Shown: positions 11,156 through 22,700 of the stretch, in pieces
How positions within the stretch are numbered: the first letter of the stretch is position 1
Layout of the letters: the number at the start of each line of letters is the position of its first letter
NCBI RefSeq assembly: GCF_000208865.1
Contig: NC_018397.1
Location: 806,001 to 870,000, forward strand
Origin: Neospora caninum Liverpool
Taxonomy: Eukaryota > Apicomplexa > Conoidasida > Eucoccidiorida > Sarcocystidae
DNA length: 64,000 bases
Direction of reading: 5' to 3'
Program-made: the position numbers and the translations under genes
The notes under the pieces: model-generated
Seen by the model: only the letters and a program-made list of their open reading frames with translations
What the model was told of the DNA's origin: nothing
Database searches by the model: none

Positions 11156-12754
11156 GGTGGCAGTGGACTCACCTAGAAGTCGCAAATAGCCACATGCAAA
11201 ATGCGCACGTATACGGTACATATATGAATTGTCATTGTGTGGGCAAAAATGTCATGAGGATTCAACTGCAGCGACAACTCGCATTTCCAAAGTTCGTGTG
11301 GTCGGGATGTTCTGCAGAGTATCACTGGCGGCAACATACCTGCCTTGCGATTGCCGACTTTGGTTTGCTCTTTAGTCCCCTGAAAAAACTGAAGACACGT
11401 GCACGATGACAGAACCATGCCTGGCTTCGGGAAAAAAGACGCGTTACAATGTAGTTCGAGGTGTGGTTCCTGAAAAAGCGCAAACAGGAGACAGAAAAAA
11501 ACTGCAATGAGCGGATATGGCTACCGGATCAGTTACCGCATCGCTCCCGCTTTGGCTCTCGGATTAGCTCCCGACGAGATAGTTAACGACAACCGGGTCT
11601 ATGCTTACTGTGCATCCGCTCCAGTCGCACGACCAGTCGATCTCTTTCTGGCTGCGCAAACGGTTTTTGATGTATTCGGTTAAACCTGGTAAGAAGGAAA
11701 AGTGACTAACGCTCCTTCCCTGCACAAAAATGGTGAGAACCGGATTGTCGAGGCCGAGTAGTCATGATGCGACGCGCTGTGGAGAGCGCTGGGCCCGAAG
11801 CTGGAGTCGTTGCATTGAGAAGTCGCGACAGCGGTAGCTAGCGCAGCGTTTCCAGCCTGCTCCATACGGTAGAAAAGGAGAAACACCGCTCCGCGAGTTT
11901 TCGCTATGCATCCATAAAATTATTGCGGTGCGGAAGAAAGATTTACAAATATTATGATGCAGAGCCCCGCAGCACGTCGGTATGGGGAGGGATTATAGAG
12001 ACATGCGTCATTATGCAAGCACCGTCTACGGTGACCATCCATCGCTTTTCATTTCTGCCTCTGCCCGACCAACCTGTTTTTGCCGTTCCATACCGCGTCA
12101 CTCAGGCGTGCGTCTCGGCTCGAAGACAAGGAGACTCCCACCTTTGTCCCACAGGTGTATGGTATACCTGCGTTTTGTCGAAATCGAGCGGGATGATACA
12201 GATCTCCATGTGGTACCAAGAATGCATGCCCCTACCAAGGCATAGCTGTAAATCGCAAGCGGGGGTCTCTGGTGAGAAACGCGGCACTGTAGCCCAAAAT
12301 CCGTTTGTCATAGACTGTGAAGGAAAATGGTGTTACAATGGGAAGTCTTCAGGAGACCGGGAGCAGTGTGTCGCGTCATGGATGAAGTCGTCATTGCTCA
12401 GGGGCAGCCCAATGTCGAGAAGTGCTGTTTGAAAAGGGTCCACGCTAGGCAAGTGTAGGAATTTGGCACTCCTGATTCACATCCCATTTTAGGCTTTGAG
12501 TGTCTTGAAACCGTTTTGTCTTCGCAAAGTGGATATGTGCGAAAGGTATGGACGGAAATCCTTAATCCCCCGATCCTGTTCGAGGGTGATCACACTTCTA
12601 ACGGCCCAAAGAGATCCGATGCTTCTGTGAATAATTGTCATACAGGAACTCTACACGTACTCGTACTGCACGGAATCTTAGTTGCACAGAATGACAAAGG
12701 AGGCAGTAGCAATGTGCGAAAACGTATACTATCGTTGTTGACAAGCGATTTCGT

Positions 12755-12774
12755 CCCCCCCCCCCCCCCCCCCC
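12755..12774. repeat. Poly(C) tract, 20 bases
   Basis: An uninterrupted run of 20 C. Length is likely to vary between strains and to be unreliable in sequencing. Confidence 0.95.
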
Positions 12775-14109
12775 TCACAACATCACAAGAATTACTGGGT
12801 TTCCCGTACACGCTATGAAATCGGCTCAGACAGTTGATACAAACTGCACTGGCTTTCAACACACTTGCAGGCGCAGAGAGAATAGCCCTAGACACGTGCG
12901 TGGGTCCCTCATACTTGAGCGGAGAATGAAGATCGCCCAGCAGATAGGGAAGGTTTGGTGTGAGGGGAAAGAAAATGAGTGAGCGACAAAACACTATGGC
13001 CGCCGAAGGTGTCCGCTTCTCCCTCATAAATTCGCCCCTCGTCCAACGTACATCTGAGATACTGCCGAGACCGTGTTCTGGGTACTGAGTGTCCCTGCAG
13101 TCGCAGCAATCGCTGGTTCCAATTTCGTGTTGTGCGTGCATACGGGTACCATATTGCATTGCTTTATTGCTTTCTAACAGCTTCTGTGGAAGAGGACTTG
13201 AGCGCTTTCAAGTTGCGGAGCTCACCAAGTATTCTACTGAATGAATCACTTCTCCGTCTTCGATGGAAATCACGTCACTCTGTGAGTAGTTTTAGCCCTG
13301 GCAGTACTGTTGAATACACCTGGCCGTGCTGAGTGCAAGGCATAGCACCGATCACGCGTGCACGGAGTGCAAGTGCCACTGAAAGAAACAATTCGTCGCT
13401 TTCGCTCAAGGTCGGCACAATCGGAATGCCTTGCATTGCTCCGCAAGCCTACGCCTCAGCATTTTATGCTACGACCGCAACAAGCTGTCTCTGACATCGA
13501 TAGTATCATGAATGCGGACTCTCCCGAGTAAAAAGCTATGTGTGTGATTTCTGCTGCTGTTTGCCACCTCCGTTTCCCCGCTCACTGCCACTGTTGGTTC
13601 TCTTGAGGGACGGGTGGAGACGCGGTGGCTGTGTGTAACGCCTTCTGTGCCCCCACGAATGGACCTACGAAAGTCACCCCGGGCGTGCTTCCTGCGACCC
13701 ACACCTACCGGGACAGTCTGCGGCGCCGTTAGGCGCACCAGTGAAAAACGGAGAACCGAATATACGCAACGAAAAGCGCAGTTTGCAGTGACTGCTTGCT
13801 CACAAAAAGAGGCCTCCAAAACGATGTGGATCGCCACAGGCAAACTGAACATCGGCCCCAGAGGACGCCCACGCACGACGTTGCTTATGTTTGGACTTTC
13901 CACTTACGCGGGCACAAGCCAGGGGGCCTTGGCGACACCGGGGTGAGCAGCTTTTTCCAACGAAACACGAAAAAAAAAGCGCGTGAAAAACCACCGAGAT
14001 AACATTGAACATGTGATGGTGCCGCGTCAATCTTCCGGATAGGTCGGGCGCTCCAGTCCCGCCTGCGTCGGTATTCTAAAGGGCACCGGCGCACTACGGC
14101 GGGACGAGA

Positions 14110-14142
14110 GGGGGGCGGGAGCGGGGAGGGGGGGGGGAGGGG
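14110..14142 (+). repeat. G-rich block with quadruplex potential
   Basis: Thirty-three bases that are G except for one C-GGG-AGC spacer and two A interruptions, giving well over four runs of three or more G on the plus strand. It lies about 185 bp beyond the stop codon of the minus-strand Ubc-variant gene, so that transcript, if it extends this far, would carry the C-rich strand. Confidence 0.85.
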
Positions 14143-14325
14143 AAATACGGAGTTCTCTCGTTTGCACCACCTTTGCTGTACTTTCGCATCTTCTGTCTTC
14201 TCTTCCCCTTGTCGGTACTTCATCCTAAACAGGGAACACATGCTTGCTTCTCGTCTACGTTCAATATTCTACTAGATTCACCTCTCTTGCGCGAGCACGG
14301 AGCGTCTTCCTCGTTTCTGTCCTCA

Positions 14326-15730
14326 TCAGTACATGTCTCCTTCAGGTGGCTGTGGAAGGCGTCGGTTCGCTGGAGCAGCCATTTCCTGGCGCAGCGCCGT
14401 TAAAAGGAGATCCAAAGTGTAATGTCGCTGCCAGGACCGCAGCAACGGGAAACTGCTACGCAGGACCTGTCACGCAGAATAAAAAATCATAAACAACTTA
14501 GCCTTTGCTTAGTCTTTGCTACCTGAAACTGCTCTCCAAGCACACACGGGACAGAAGTGACGCACAACTGGCCGAGGGCAAGGTCGCCATCCGGACACGG
14601 GGAAGGCTTGGCACGCCATTGACAAGATCTTGGAACGATGAGGCAGTCGTTCTATTTGTTCATATCATAGATAACATTTGATAATTCGAAATTACGAGCA
14701 ACTTCTCTTTCCGAGCATTTGTACCACCTAAGTTGACTCTACTGACACACACACGCCAAAGTCAACAGATCGCAGCTACAGGGACTTCAGACACATGTGA
14801 GTATTCACCTTTCCTAATTCGGAAATGAGGCATGCTTAGGCCATCCTCAGCTGACACCGGACGAACATCTACCGCGGTCCTTGCCCATATCCTCCCCCGA
14901 TACCGACACGGTGTCCTGGTTCGAACCTCTCAGATCGACAGTCAGAACTCATCTCACCATCAAATTCTGTGCAACTCCCACTGAAGACAAGCAAAAAAAT
15001 GTTGTTTTTTTGGAGCAAACTGCAAACCTACCACTCCAGTTGGGTCCACAGAGTGCATGTTGATGCGAGTTCGAAAGCAAACCTCAGGTGGCTCATCAGG
15101 ATAGCTCGGACCGCAGTTGATGCTGACGGAATAAATTCTGTTTTCGAACGCCGTCTGCCAAGAGCAAGAACGGCACACAATTATAAAAGAGTAAATGCGT
15201 TTCCTCCGGCGGCCCGCCTTCCCATAACGTCTTCGTGAAACACTGAAAAAATCCCTCTCCAACTCCATCGGTGAACCAGGACTGCTGATTCAGTACCAAT
15301 GCTGGTACTCAGAGCCTACATTCCCTAAGTTCAGGTATAAATCCACAGGACCACATGGCAACATTCACCTTCTCCATGAAGCTAAGTTTCGAAAATTTTT
15401 TTAACCACCGAGATGGTCCCTCGGTCATGCAACTCCTAGCTCTCTCTGTGCTGACACTAGAGAAAATTCCAGTCACCAATGGCGAGACTTCGGCCTCCGT
15501 GGAGGAGCAGCAGATACAAGGCCCTATTCGGTTACGTGAACAAACATAAATTCTGCGACAATTCACGTCAGAAGGCTCACTCCAGGGGGGCCGAAGATGG
15601 TGCCTGACCACTTTGTTAGCGAAATGTCATCCGCTTCCTCCAAGCCGAACGAGACACCTTCTGCAACCTGACCCTTCTGGCCCTTCTCCAATTCGTCCAG
15701 TAGCCGGAACGAGCGCGGCACTACTACGGC
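14326..15730 (-). CDS. Ubiquitin-conjugating enzyme variant (Mms2/Uev1 family), 5' end not found
   Basis: Exons 15730-15581, 15154-15032 and 14466-14326 join in phase 0 and give 142 residues: [16 protein letters not shown] and [13 protein letters not shown], then [32 protein letters not shown], and finally [18 protein letters not shown] ... [12 protein letters not shown]. This follows human UBE2V2 from near its N-terminus to its last residues. The UBC fold is complete but the segment after INM has no HPN motif and no catalytic Cys, as expected of a variant E2 rather than an E2. Known role of the family: partner of Ubc13 for Lys63-linked ubiquitin chains in DNA-damage tolerance. The exon at 15730 begins after an acceptor (CCATTGTAG), so a short first coding exon with the ATG should lie upstream at higher coordinates; I could not place it. 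Confidence 0.92.
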
Positions 15731-17123
15731 CTACAATGGACACCCACATATCGAAGCATCACACACGCCAGTTCGAATGCCTTTACAATTTCTGTACGCA
15801 ATGAAATTTTCTCGGCAGGAGGCGAGCACGTTGTACGTTATGCTACTGACATTCGTTATAGCATAACAGAATAAGCATTGATGTTTCCTACTTCCAGGTC
15901 TTGCTAAACCGGGCCATGTGGGCTGCAGAGGGACACGCCATCACTGTTCGCCCTGTTCGCCTTAGAGGAGTGCCCGCAATGTAGAGAGAGGCGCAAGTAT
16001 CTCGACAGAAAATGGTCTTCTGCGCCTCCTGTCCCACACGTTGTTTGTGTGTTCCCCCAAATTTTCCATAGAAAGAGCCTCCTTCCTGCAGTTTTTATTC
16101 CCGATGCTCTACTGTTTGTGTTGCAATACCAGCACGCGGCGGAGCCTTGTTCCATCACGTGAGACAGGTAGTGGATTCCATCTTTGTGTGCATTTACCGA
16201 AACAAAAACAAAGCTGGTCTACTGTGAACAAGCAGTCCGCAGCAAACAGCCTCGAGGACACGAAAACACGAACAACAGAGTCCTGAATTCGTAGGAAAAG
16301 TACGCAAATATCGATTCCGCGTGCTCGTATCAGCCTCGTTCTCCTACACAATCTTCGCTCAGGGCGCTCGCAGCCTTTCCAGGGCGCGATGTACATGGAA
16401 CCTTGCCATCCCGACGTAACACAAACAGGATGATGTCACTGCATTAAGTGAAGAATCTTTGAAAAGGTTGTGGAAGGTAGCTCATCCCGGGAAAAGACAC
16501 CGGGGCGGCGTGTAGAAGAGAAGAGCGTAGAGTATTGCATCGAAAAGGTGACCGGCATTAAACGCAACAACGTACCTCCGCCATTGGGTGGAATTTCAGT
16601 GGAGAATGGATGGACTCGTTCTGTGATCGAGACGTTTCTCTTTTAAATGCCACAGTCGGTGTGGACGGCGACGAAGGCGAGCACGCGAATGACCAAATAG
16701 AACCCAGCCGGAACCTCTCAAGGAAGCGAGAGCCAGGGTCAGAAATTCAGCACACAGAACGACGAAGATTAGGTAGTCTGATGAAGAGGCGACCATGTAA
16801 CGATGACAGACACAAGGTCGCCCCCTGCGTCGTTCTACTTTGACTTGCCTCTGAGAGAAAAACAGTTTCTGCGAGGTAGAGAGAAAGTGCTGTCACTGTT
16901 GTTACGCGCCGCTCCTGGTGCGCTGAATCTGCTTTCGCCTTGTAGGAGCGCATGTTGTCTTCCCCCCCGCTCTCCCTCCCCGGCACAGACGCTTTCCAGC
17001 TTGCGTCCTTAGGAAAGAAAAGTAGCTTATTAGCGGATGTAGGTCGTTTTTTTTAAAGAATTACATTGTGTTCGTTTTCGTTTCCTCGTGGTTTCAATAC
17101 AACTGATGGACTCTCGGAGATTT
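15731..17123. other. Upstream region of the Ubc-variant gene; first exon probably here
   Basis: No full gene is recognised. The missing first exon, 5' UTR and promoter of the minus-strand Ubc-variant gene are expected here. A candidate minus ATG near 15916 (MARFSKTW, then GTAGGA) is out of phase with the next exon, so I did not use it. Confidence 0.45.
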
Positions 17124-17393
17124 CTAAGAAACAAGGACGGAATCCGGAATATCAAGGCGCTGGTTTGTAGCTGCCCGGCTGATGCCGCATGCCATTTTGT
17201 GATATGCGCGAGTCAGCCTCAAACAGTAACGGGGCATTACAGCGTACATGTTGGTTGATGTTGGCACATTATACGGATGGAAGGCCTCAGATTCCATAAA
17301 CACGTAGTGTATCTGGAAGCCTAGAAAGCCAAATCCCGCACGCAAGAGCATCCACGCTCGGTTCGCCGCTGGTGACGCCGCCGCGGAACGCAT
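17124..17393 (-). CDS. Possible small membrane or mitochondrial protein
   Basis: An 89-codon frame starting at an ATG in fair context. The N-terminus (MRSAAASPAANRAWMLLRAG) is Ala/Arg-rich without acids, followed by the hydrophobic FGFLGFQIHYVFM, and the middle is Tyr/Arg/His-rich. This composition resembles small mitochondrial inner-membrane subunits, but I recognise no family. An (AC)11 repeat lies directly upstream, where a promoter or 5' UTR would be. It may be a chance frame or one exon of a larger gene. Confidence 0.33.
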   Translation of the reverse strand: MRSAAASPAANRAWMLLRAGFGFLGFQIHYVFMESEAFHPYNVPTSTNMYAVMPRYCLRLTRAYHKMACGISRAATNQRLDIPDSVLVS

Positions 17394-17401
17394 GGTAGGC
17401 G

Positions 17402-17423
17402 ACACACACACACACACACACAC
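17402..17423. repeat. (AC)11 dinucleotide repeat
   Basis: Eleven uninterrupted AC units, less than 10 bp from the proposed start of the small minus-strand frame at 17393. Confidence 0.95.
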
Positions 17424-17512
17424 ATACACCCATTGGCCCCTACAAAGATTGGCATACTGCCTATGTGAAATTCGAGACACACCAATCTTTTCCATCATTC
17501 ACAAAACCCACC

Positions 17513-18348
17513 ATGGTCGATTATACTCGTCATGGGGTAGCTTGGTGGCATAGAGCGTCGGAACTGCTCCCGAGCGGAGCTGACGCTGTTTGCGAGGTCA
17601 CAGTAGATGAGAGTCTGGTGTCACTCGTGCGGCGACGCGATGCCCGTAGTTAGTCTTATTTTGTCAGCCTATCGAATCTCTTGGGAGTGTCTTAAGATTC
17701 ACCACAGAAGCGGTTTGACTGTAGTCTGTCTACAGGGGAAGAAGACTCTGCCTAATCGTAGCCATTTTAACGAGGAAACATGTGCTTCGCTTCCTCGCCG
17801 TTACCTTTCTGCTGAAGAAATGCACACAGCTGTCACATTCCCATCCAAGCGCGTGGCAGAGCTTAGCTTCTTCGGTCCACTCGCTCTCCAGGCAAACCTC
17901 CTACAGGCCCGGCAGGTTCACGAGATGGCATTCCATCCGGGAACATCCCAATTTCAGTAGCTACGTTACCGTAGGGTGCTGGTTGCTGCCTCTAAGCGGG
18001 CGCCGTGGCCAGAAAATCCCAGATCTCGGCGACTGGGACCTCAGAATGCCCCTTCCTCTGAATAGCTACATTGACGCGGCCCTACGTATGGAGTAAGTCG
18101 ACAATGCTCAGCGAGGTAGGGAGGTATTGTGGACCCGGAGACTTTCAGCCGACTCGCGTCTAGACTCTGTCGCAAAAATGCACGACACTGGTTACGTTAG
18201 GCGGATAGTGCACCTGCTGTCACCACAGCAGTACAAAATTCTGATAAAGAGCCTTTGGAAATCGCTCAAAGAGAAAGCTGCATGTGCAGATGTTCACCTC
18301 GTTGTGACACTAGAACTGACGCAGGACACTCTCGTCGTACTAAAGTAG
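17513..18348 (+). CDS. Possible multi-exon gene of unknown function (exons uncertain)
   Basis: Three open stretches on this strand look more like exons than chance. From 17513 a good start context (CCACCATGG) opens 46 codons beginning MVDYTRHGVAWWHRASELL. After an acceptor at about 17735 there is a frame with RRYLSAEEMHTAVTFPSKRV, and from about 18018 another with IPDLGDWDLRMPLPLNSYI ending at a strong donor (ATGGA|GTAAGT). After a further acceptor near 18150 the frame reads MHDTGYVRRIVHLLSPQQY, then KILIKSLWKSLKEKAA, to a TAG at 18346. I could not make all junction phases agree and recognise no family, so only the existence of some coding exons is suggested. Confidence 0.25.
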
Positions 18349-18827
18349 ACACACGCCCGAAGGGCTTCGAACGGGTATTAGCCCCCCCGATTCACTGGCA
18401 TCCCATCACCTAGTTCTCATGAAGGAATGCTAATTACTAGTACGTGTTTGGTCTGCGGTACCACAGAGCGAAGGCAAAAGTTATTGCTGCAGGTGCATGT
18501 GGCACCTGCAGGCGACCGAACGCCGATTTCACTATCCTATACTCTGGCTGATACAGACGGTCGCTAATTGTAAATGTTTCTCTTCCACATCACGAGGTGC
18601 TGGTCAAAACCGCCCGTCCAGCGTTTTTGCACGACAGCAAGCTTGGAGAGATGACAGCAGACGTTACTCGTCTACGAAAAAGAAACTTTACATTGTCACA
18701 AAATGTATTTCACACGATTCTGCTTCAGCAACTGAACCGCATGCTGGATCAAGCAGGTCACTGTTACGAGAGCATGGGGAATTAATCCTCTTCTTGGCAC
18801 CTGCGCCGTTCACACCGCTTCTATCAA

Positions 18828-19730
18828 TCACACGACCACAAACGGTAACTCATTCGTGGAGACAAGGAAATCAGTTAGCTTCCATAGCTCCCTTACCACT
18901 GCCCTGACCTGACAGAACACGCAAATGATAGCTAGAAGAAGGAGAAACATGCAGCATATCCCGAGAACGAACGTGAAACTGAAACCGTTGGTGAGGCCGC
19001 GGAAGGAAGACGCCAAGCTTTGTCGTGACTGTGTCCTTGGCGCACGCTTCTTGTCATACCCCAAGGAGCTTGGCAGGTGATGAGATTCTGTATCCTTCAC
19101 CTGTCCGCCACTATCCTTCTGGCCTCCATTCGATTTCGTTATAGCTGCACTCTCAAACAGGCTCGACGGCTTATCAATCTGCGGTATTGACTTATATCGA
19201 CCCAAAAAACTGGCGTCACGATTGGTGGCATGCCTGGCTTGGCGAATGTCACTTGGACGAGTCCACTTGAGGATGCCCTCGATCTCAAGATCTGTTTTGG
19301 GGGCACGACGAGCTGCAACACTGACAGCTTGCTCATAGCCCCATTGTCTCGAGAGTGCGTTATCCGTCGTACGTTTAGAAAAACCATGTCTCCTCAAACT
19401 CATATTTCGCCTCTCATGACGAGAGTTCACCTTTCGGTGGCCAGAATCCCTACGGAATGCTGACGGGGTGTCAACAGACGCCGATTGTCGACCGGCAGGC
19501 GAGTTTCTGACCCGCTGGTCACATCGCAAGAGACCGGCATGCTCGGGAGGAATTTGCCGCTGTTGCACAGCCTTGACGATGAATTTCCTTATGTCACGCG
19601 AGTTTTCAGGAGCAGCGAACTTGCTGAAAAGGGGACGATTCAGTGTGGCATCAGCCCCGGCCACAGATGTAACTATACAGTGAAAGAGCGTCACCAGCAC
19701 GCAACACACGAGATATCTGTTTAAAAGCAT
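18828..19730 (-). CDS. Single-pass secretory membrane protein, unknown function
   Basis: Single-exon frame of 300 aa from an ATG. Residues 1-26 form a signal peptide (NRYLVCCVLVTLFHCIVTSV, then AGA). The mature part is strongly basic and polar (Arg/Ser/Gln-rich, low in hydrophobics), and one transmembrane helix lies near the C-terminus (FVLGICCMFLLLLAIICVF, about residues 252-275), leaving a short tail of about 25 residues. Signal peptide, basic disordered ectodomain and one late membrane helix are typical of coccidian dense-granule or parasitophorous-vacuole membrane proteins; that assignment is inference. No RRLxx-type processing site is obvious. There is no intron and no conserved domain. 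The long gene-free region begins immediately upstream. Confidence 0.72.
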   Translation of the reverse strand: MLLNRYLVCCVLVTLFHCIVTSVAGADATLNRPLFSKFAAPENSRDIRKFIVKAVQQRQIPPEHAGLLRCDQRVRNSPAGRQSASVDTPSAFRRDSGHRKVNSRHERRNMSLRRHGFSKRTTDNALSRQWGYEQAVSVAARRAPKTDLEIEGILKWTRPSDIRQARHATNRDASFLGRYKSIPQIDKPSSLFESAAITKSNGGQKDSGGQVKDTESHHLPSSLGYDKKRAPRTQSRQSLASSFRGLTNGFSFTFVLGICCMFLLLLAIICVFCQVRAVVRELWKLTDFLVSTNELPFVVV

Positions 19731-22700
19731 CTTGCCAAGATAAATGCTTTTCAGTGCCTACTGAAATGGAAGAGAAGCAAGGCGAATGCACTGGCTCTGA
19801 TTCGGTGTGAGCAGAATCGGCGCAGAGCCTCCCCCACAAAGCCTACACTTGCAAGGAGCACTGGCTGTACAAACTGGCTCAAGCGCTTTGCAGTGTGTCA
19901 CTTCGTCGGAACTGACAGGACACCAGCTGGACCCCCGGCCAAAGATCGATGGAGAGACCAACGCGCAGCTACAAAGAAGGGATTTCTCAAGGACGCAAAG
20001 CCAAGTGTGGAAGCAATGCTACTGTTTTGGTCTTGCTTAAAAAAAACGAAGTCGTGTGCGCTCGGGAAAAGCCAGATATACAAGAACTGGTAGGCCACCA
20101 GATGCGTGCGCGTCTTGACGTCCGAATGAGGCAGGACCGCTCGCCGGGCACCGCGCCTCAGCCTTCCCCAGGATGCGGCACTCTCTGAGCAGCGGGCCTA
20201 CTCATTCTTCTCTCTCAACGGCGTTTCTCCAGCTTCAGAGGCCACAATTCTTCATACTAACTACACACGCCTATTTAGGGAACTGCGCTGAGTGGTTGGC
20301 CCGTTTCTTGTACGAACTGAGTATCCGTTACCTCAAGACACCGTAGCTTGCTTCATCGGGTATTGCCGCAATGTTTGGAGCATGCTGAGGGGCAAGAGCA
20401 CCGCAGCGGTGTGTCTGCTGTTTTATGTTCAATCCTTTGTGTTGAGGACCCTTGTTTAGGCAACGCTACCTGGGCTACTCTGCTGTGTGGGTCCTGGACT
20501 GTCAGTGTCTTTGTAGACAAAAACCCAGAAGCTGCTACATATGGCCCGGTTGTTGACTGTAGACAGGAGTGGTTGTGTGCAGAATCGCGAAGCACGCGGG
20601 TGTTCCGGGGTCGACTGTACTGGGTCAAGTTCTAGTTAACGTGACTATGAAACCTGCAGATGTCTTCACAGCAGTTGCCGAAGTGTGAGAGTGAGAGGCT
20701 CTCCATCCAGTGAGGCAAGTTGAAATGACGTTCTGCAGAGCAGAAAAAAAGAATGAACAGGGAAGAAATCTGGAATGGGAGAAAAACTGGTAGTGCACAC
20801 CCACCTCCGCGTTGGTCTCTCATATAGGAGGACCCCAGCACGTAGAAGCGGAAGGTGTATACACCTACATCGTTAGCCGAATCCTTCCTGTTGCTACTGC
20901 CTAGAGTGAGTATTCCGCCTTATACAAGCCGCGATGGTGTCGTGCTCTACTGGTTTCTTTTCGAGTGAAGGTTGTCGGCCCTACTGCACGCTGGGTTCTT
21001 CAAGTGTCTTGGATGCAGAACCCCGTCTTGGCGTGTCACACGAATTGCTGTCATCGAACGGCTTTCGGCAGTGTGGTATCTCGATGCTCTGACTTGGTCT
21101 GTCTGCAGAGGCACAGTTTTTCACGATGGGATCGCCTCCCACTACGTAGCCATTTCCGTTGTGTTGTGATATTTGCCACTCCCACATTCCATTTCTCCTC
21201 AACCAGCCCGCAAACATAACGCTGGACCACCCTGGGGCGCTCACCGTATGCCAGATACATGAGTAACTAAGGACTGCCCACACCCGCAAAATATCTCCGA
21301 GAAACTGGAGTGCAAAGGCGACATAAAATGTGGGTTTGTAGTTATTTTGTGGTGGTTGAACCGCTGTGAGAAATTGAGAACCGGATGCTAGTGGGCCACT
21401 CTCCGACACGTGCCGCTGCAGAACCAGTATGCACTACAATGCGCTGGGGGGACCGGAACAACAGGTTTGGATGAATGTATTATCGCTTCATAGGTTTCCC
21501 TATGCCCGCGTCTTATCTGGTCGTCACCTACCTTTCCCTCCACCGATGCACTGGTGATACCAAGCTGTGTTTGCCTGTCTTGTTCCGGGGTGTGCCTGTG
21601 AAAGTGGCCCCTTCTCGTGGTCAGCCAGTGAGCTTCTTAAGTCGGTGGATCTCGTTCTCTATCGTCAGCTGGTTTCGAAAAGACTCGCACTTATACTGTC
21701 GACAGAAATACGGTGACCTGTCACACCCAAGATAGTCCACAAAGCGCGTAGCACACAACTTGAACATAACTGCTGTGGTGATGTCTTGAGTAGAAGCACT
21801 GCGTTCATAAAGCATAAGAGTCTCACGAGGCTGACCTCGGGTACAATATGCGAACACAACTGCATCAATCGACATCCGCACGAGTGCGTTTCCTCGCTAA
21901 AACTGCAGTGTCATACCGCATTCTGCGTGAGAGGACAGAAGACGGCAGGTGGCGCAAGGACCGTACATGCAACCGAAAAACATGAAGATCTCACACTATC
22001 TTATCTGTACCGGCTCCCTGTTTAGTCGCACGGTGACATGCAGAATCTGCGTGCCAGGCAGTACGCGGCCGCAACCACCTTCTAAGTAATCTCGTGTCAA
22101 AAAGCATACAACATGGGCATTTCATATCTTGAAGGCAGCTCACTGTTCTCGTGCAGAGCCCACCGGCCGAATTTTAACAGGAGCTTTCAACGGCCCCTCG
22201 GAAACAGGCAAGATGATTCCCCATCACACCCCCCGCTCCCCCAAGGTAGGCTCGCTCGACACAGGCTGCCGGACAGACCCGTACGCCCACCGTCCGTTAG
22301 AGGCAAGAAACGGCTCTCTTCTCTTCGATACGCAGGACATCTGCATGCAACACAGCAAAGATACCACACTGCCTGGGATACTAGTGGTGACTCTCCCCAC
22401 GATAGATTATTGCTTGGGTATAAACATGATTTCAGTAAGTCACCGGCATCCGCCGGCAGGCGACGCTTCTGACCAACGCGATCCCAAGTCGAAAACGAAT
22501 ACTGTTACGTTTCCTCACTAGAAAGGTGCCGCACACGTACTCGGTGTGCCGATGATTGCTAGGCTCGTCTCCCCATTTGAAGGATTACCATTATCACTTC
22601 GTGTATGTGATCACGTATTCATGTAGAAAAAGCATTTCCCGTTTGACTTAAATGTATCTATGCATTCATGCGTTTGTTCGTGCTTATTTGAGGTATGCCC

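Larger units (their letters stand above)
11156..14325. other. Intergenic region between CAP and the Ubc-variant gene
   Basis: Upstream of CAP and downstream of the Ubc-variant gene (both minus strand). It should contain the CAP promoter and 5' UTR. Open frames above 100 codons occur on both strands but start at non-ATG codons or run through homopolymers, and none has a motif. Notable sequence: a 20-C run at 12755-12774 and a G-rich block at 14110-14142. Confidence 0.5.

Noticed and set aside
12638..13159. Minus-strand ATG frame of 173 codons
   Set aside because: Runs through the poly(C) tract as poly-Gly, has no domain, and overlapping frames of similar size occur on the other strand.
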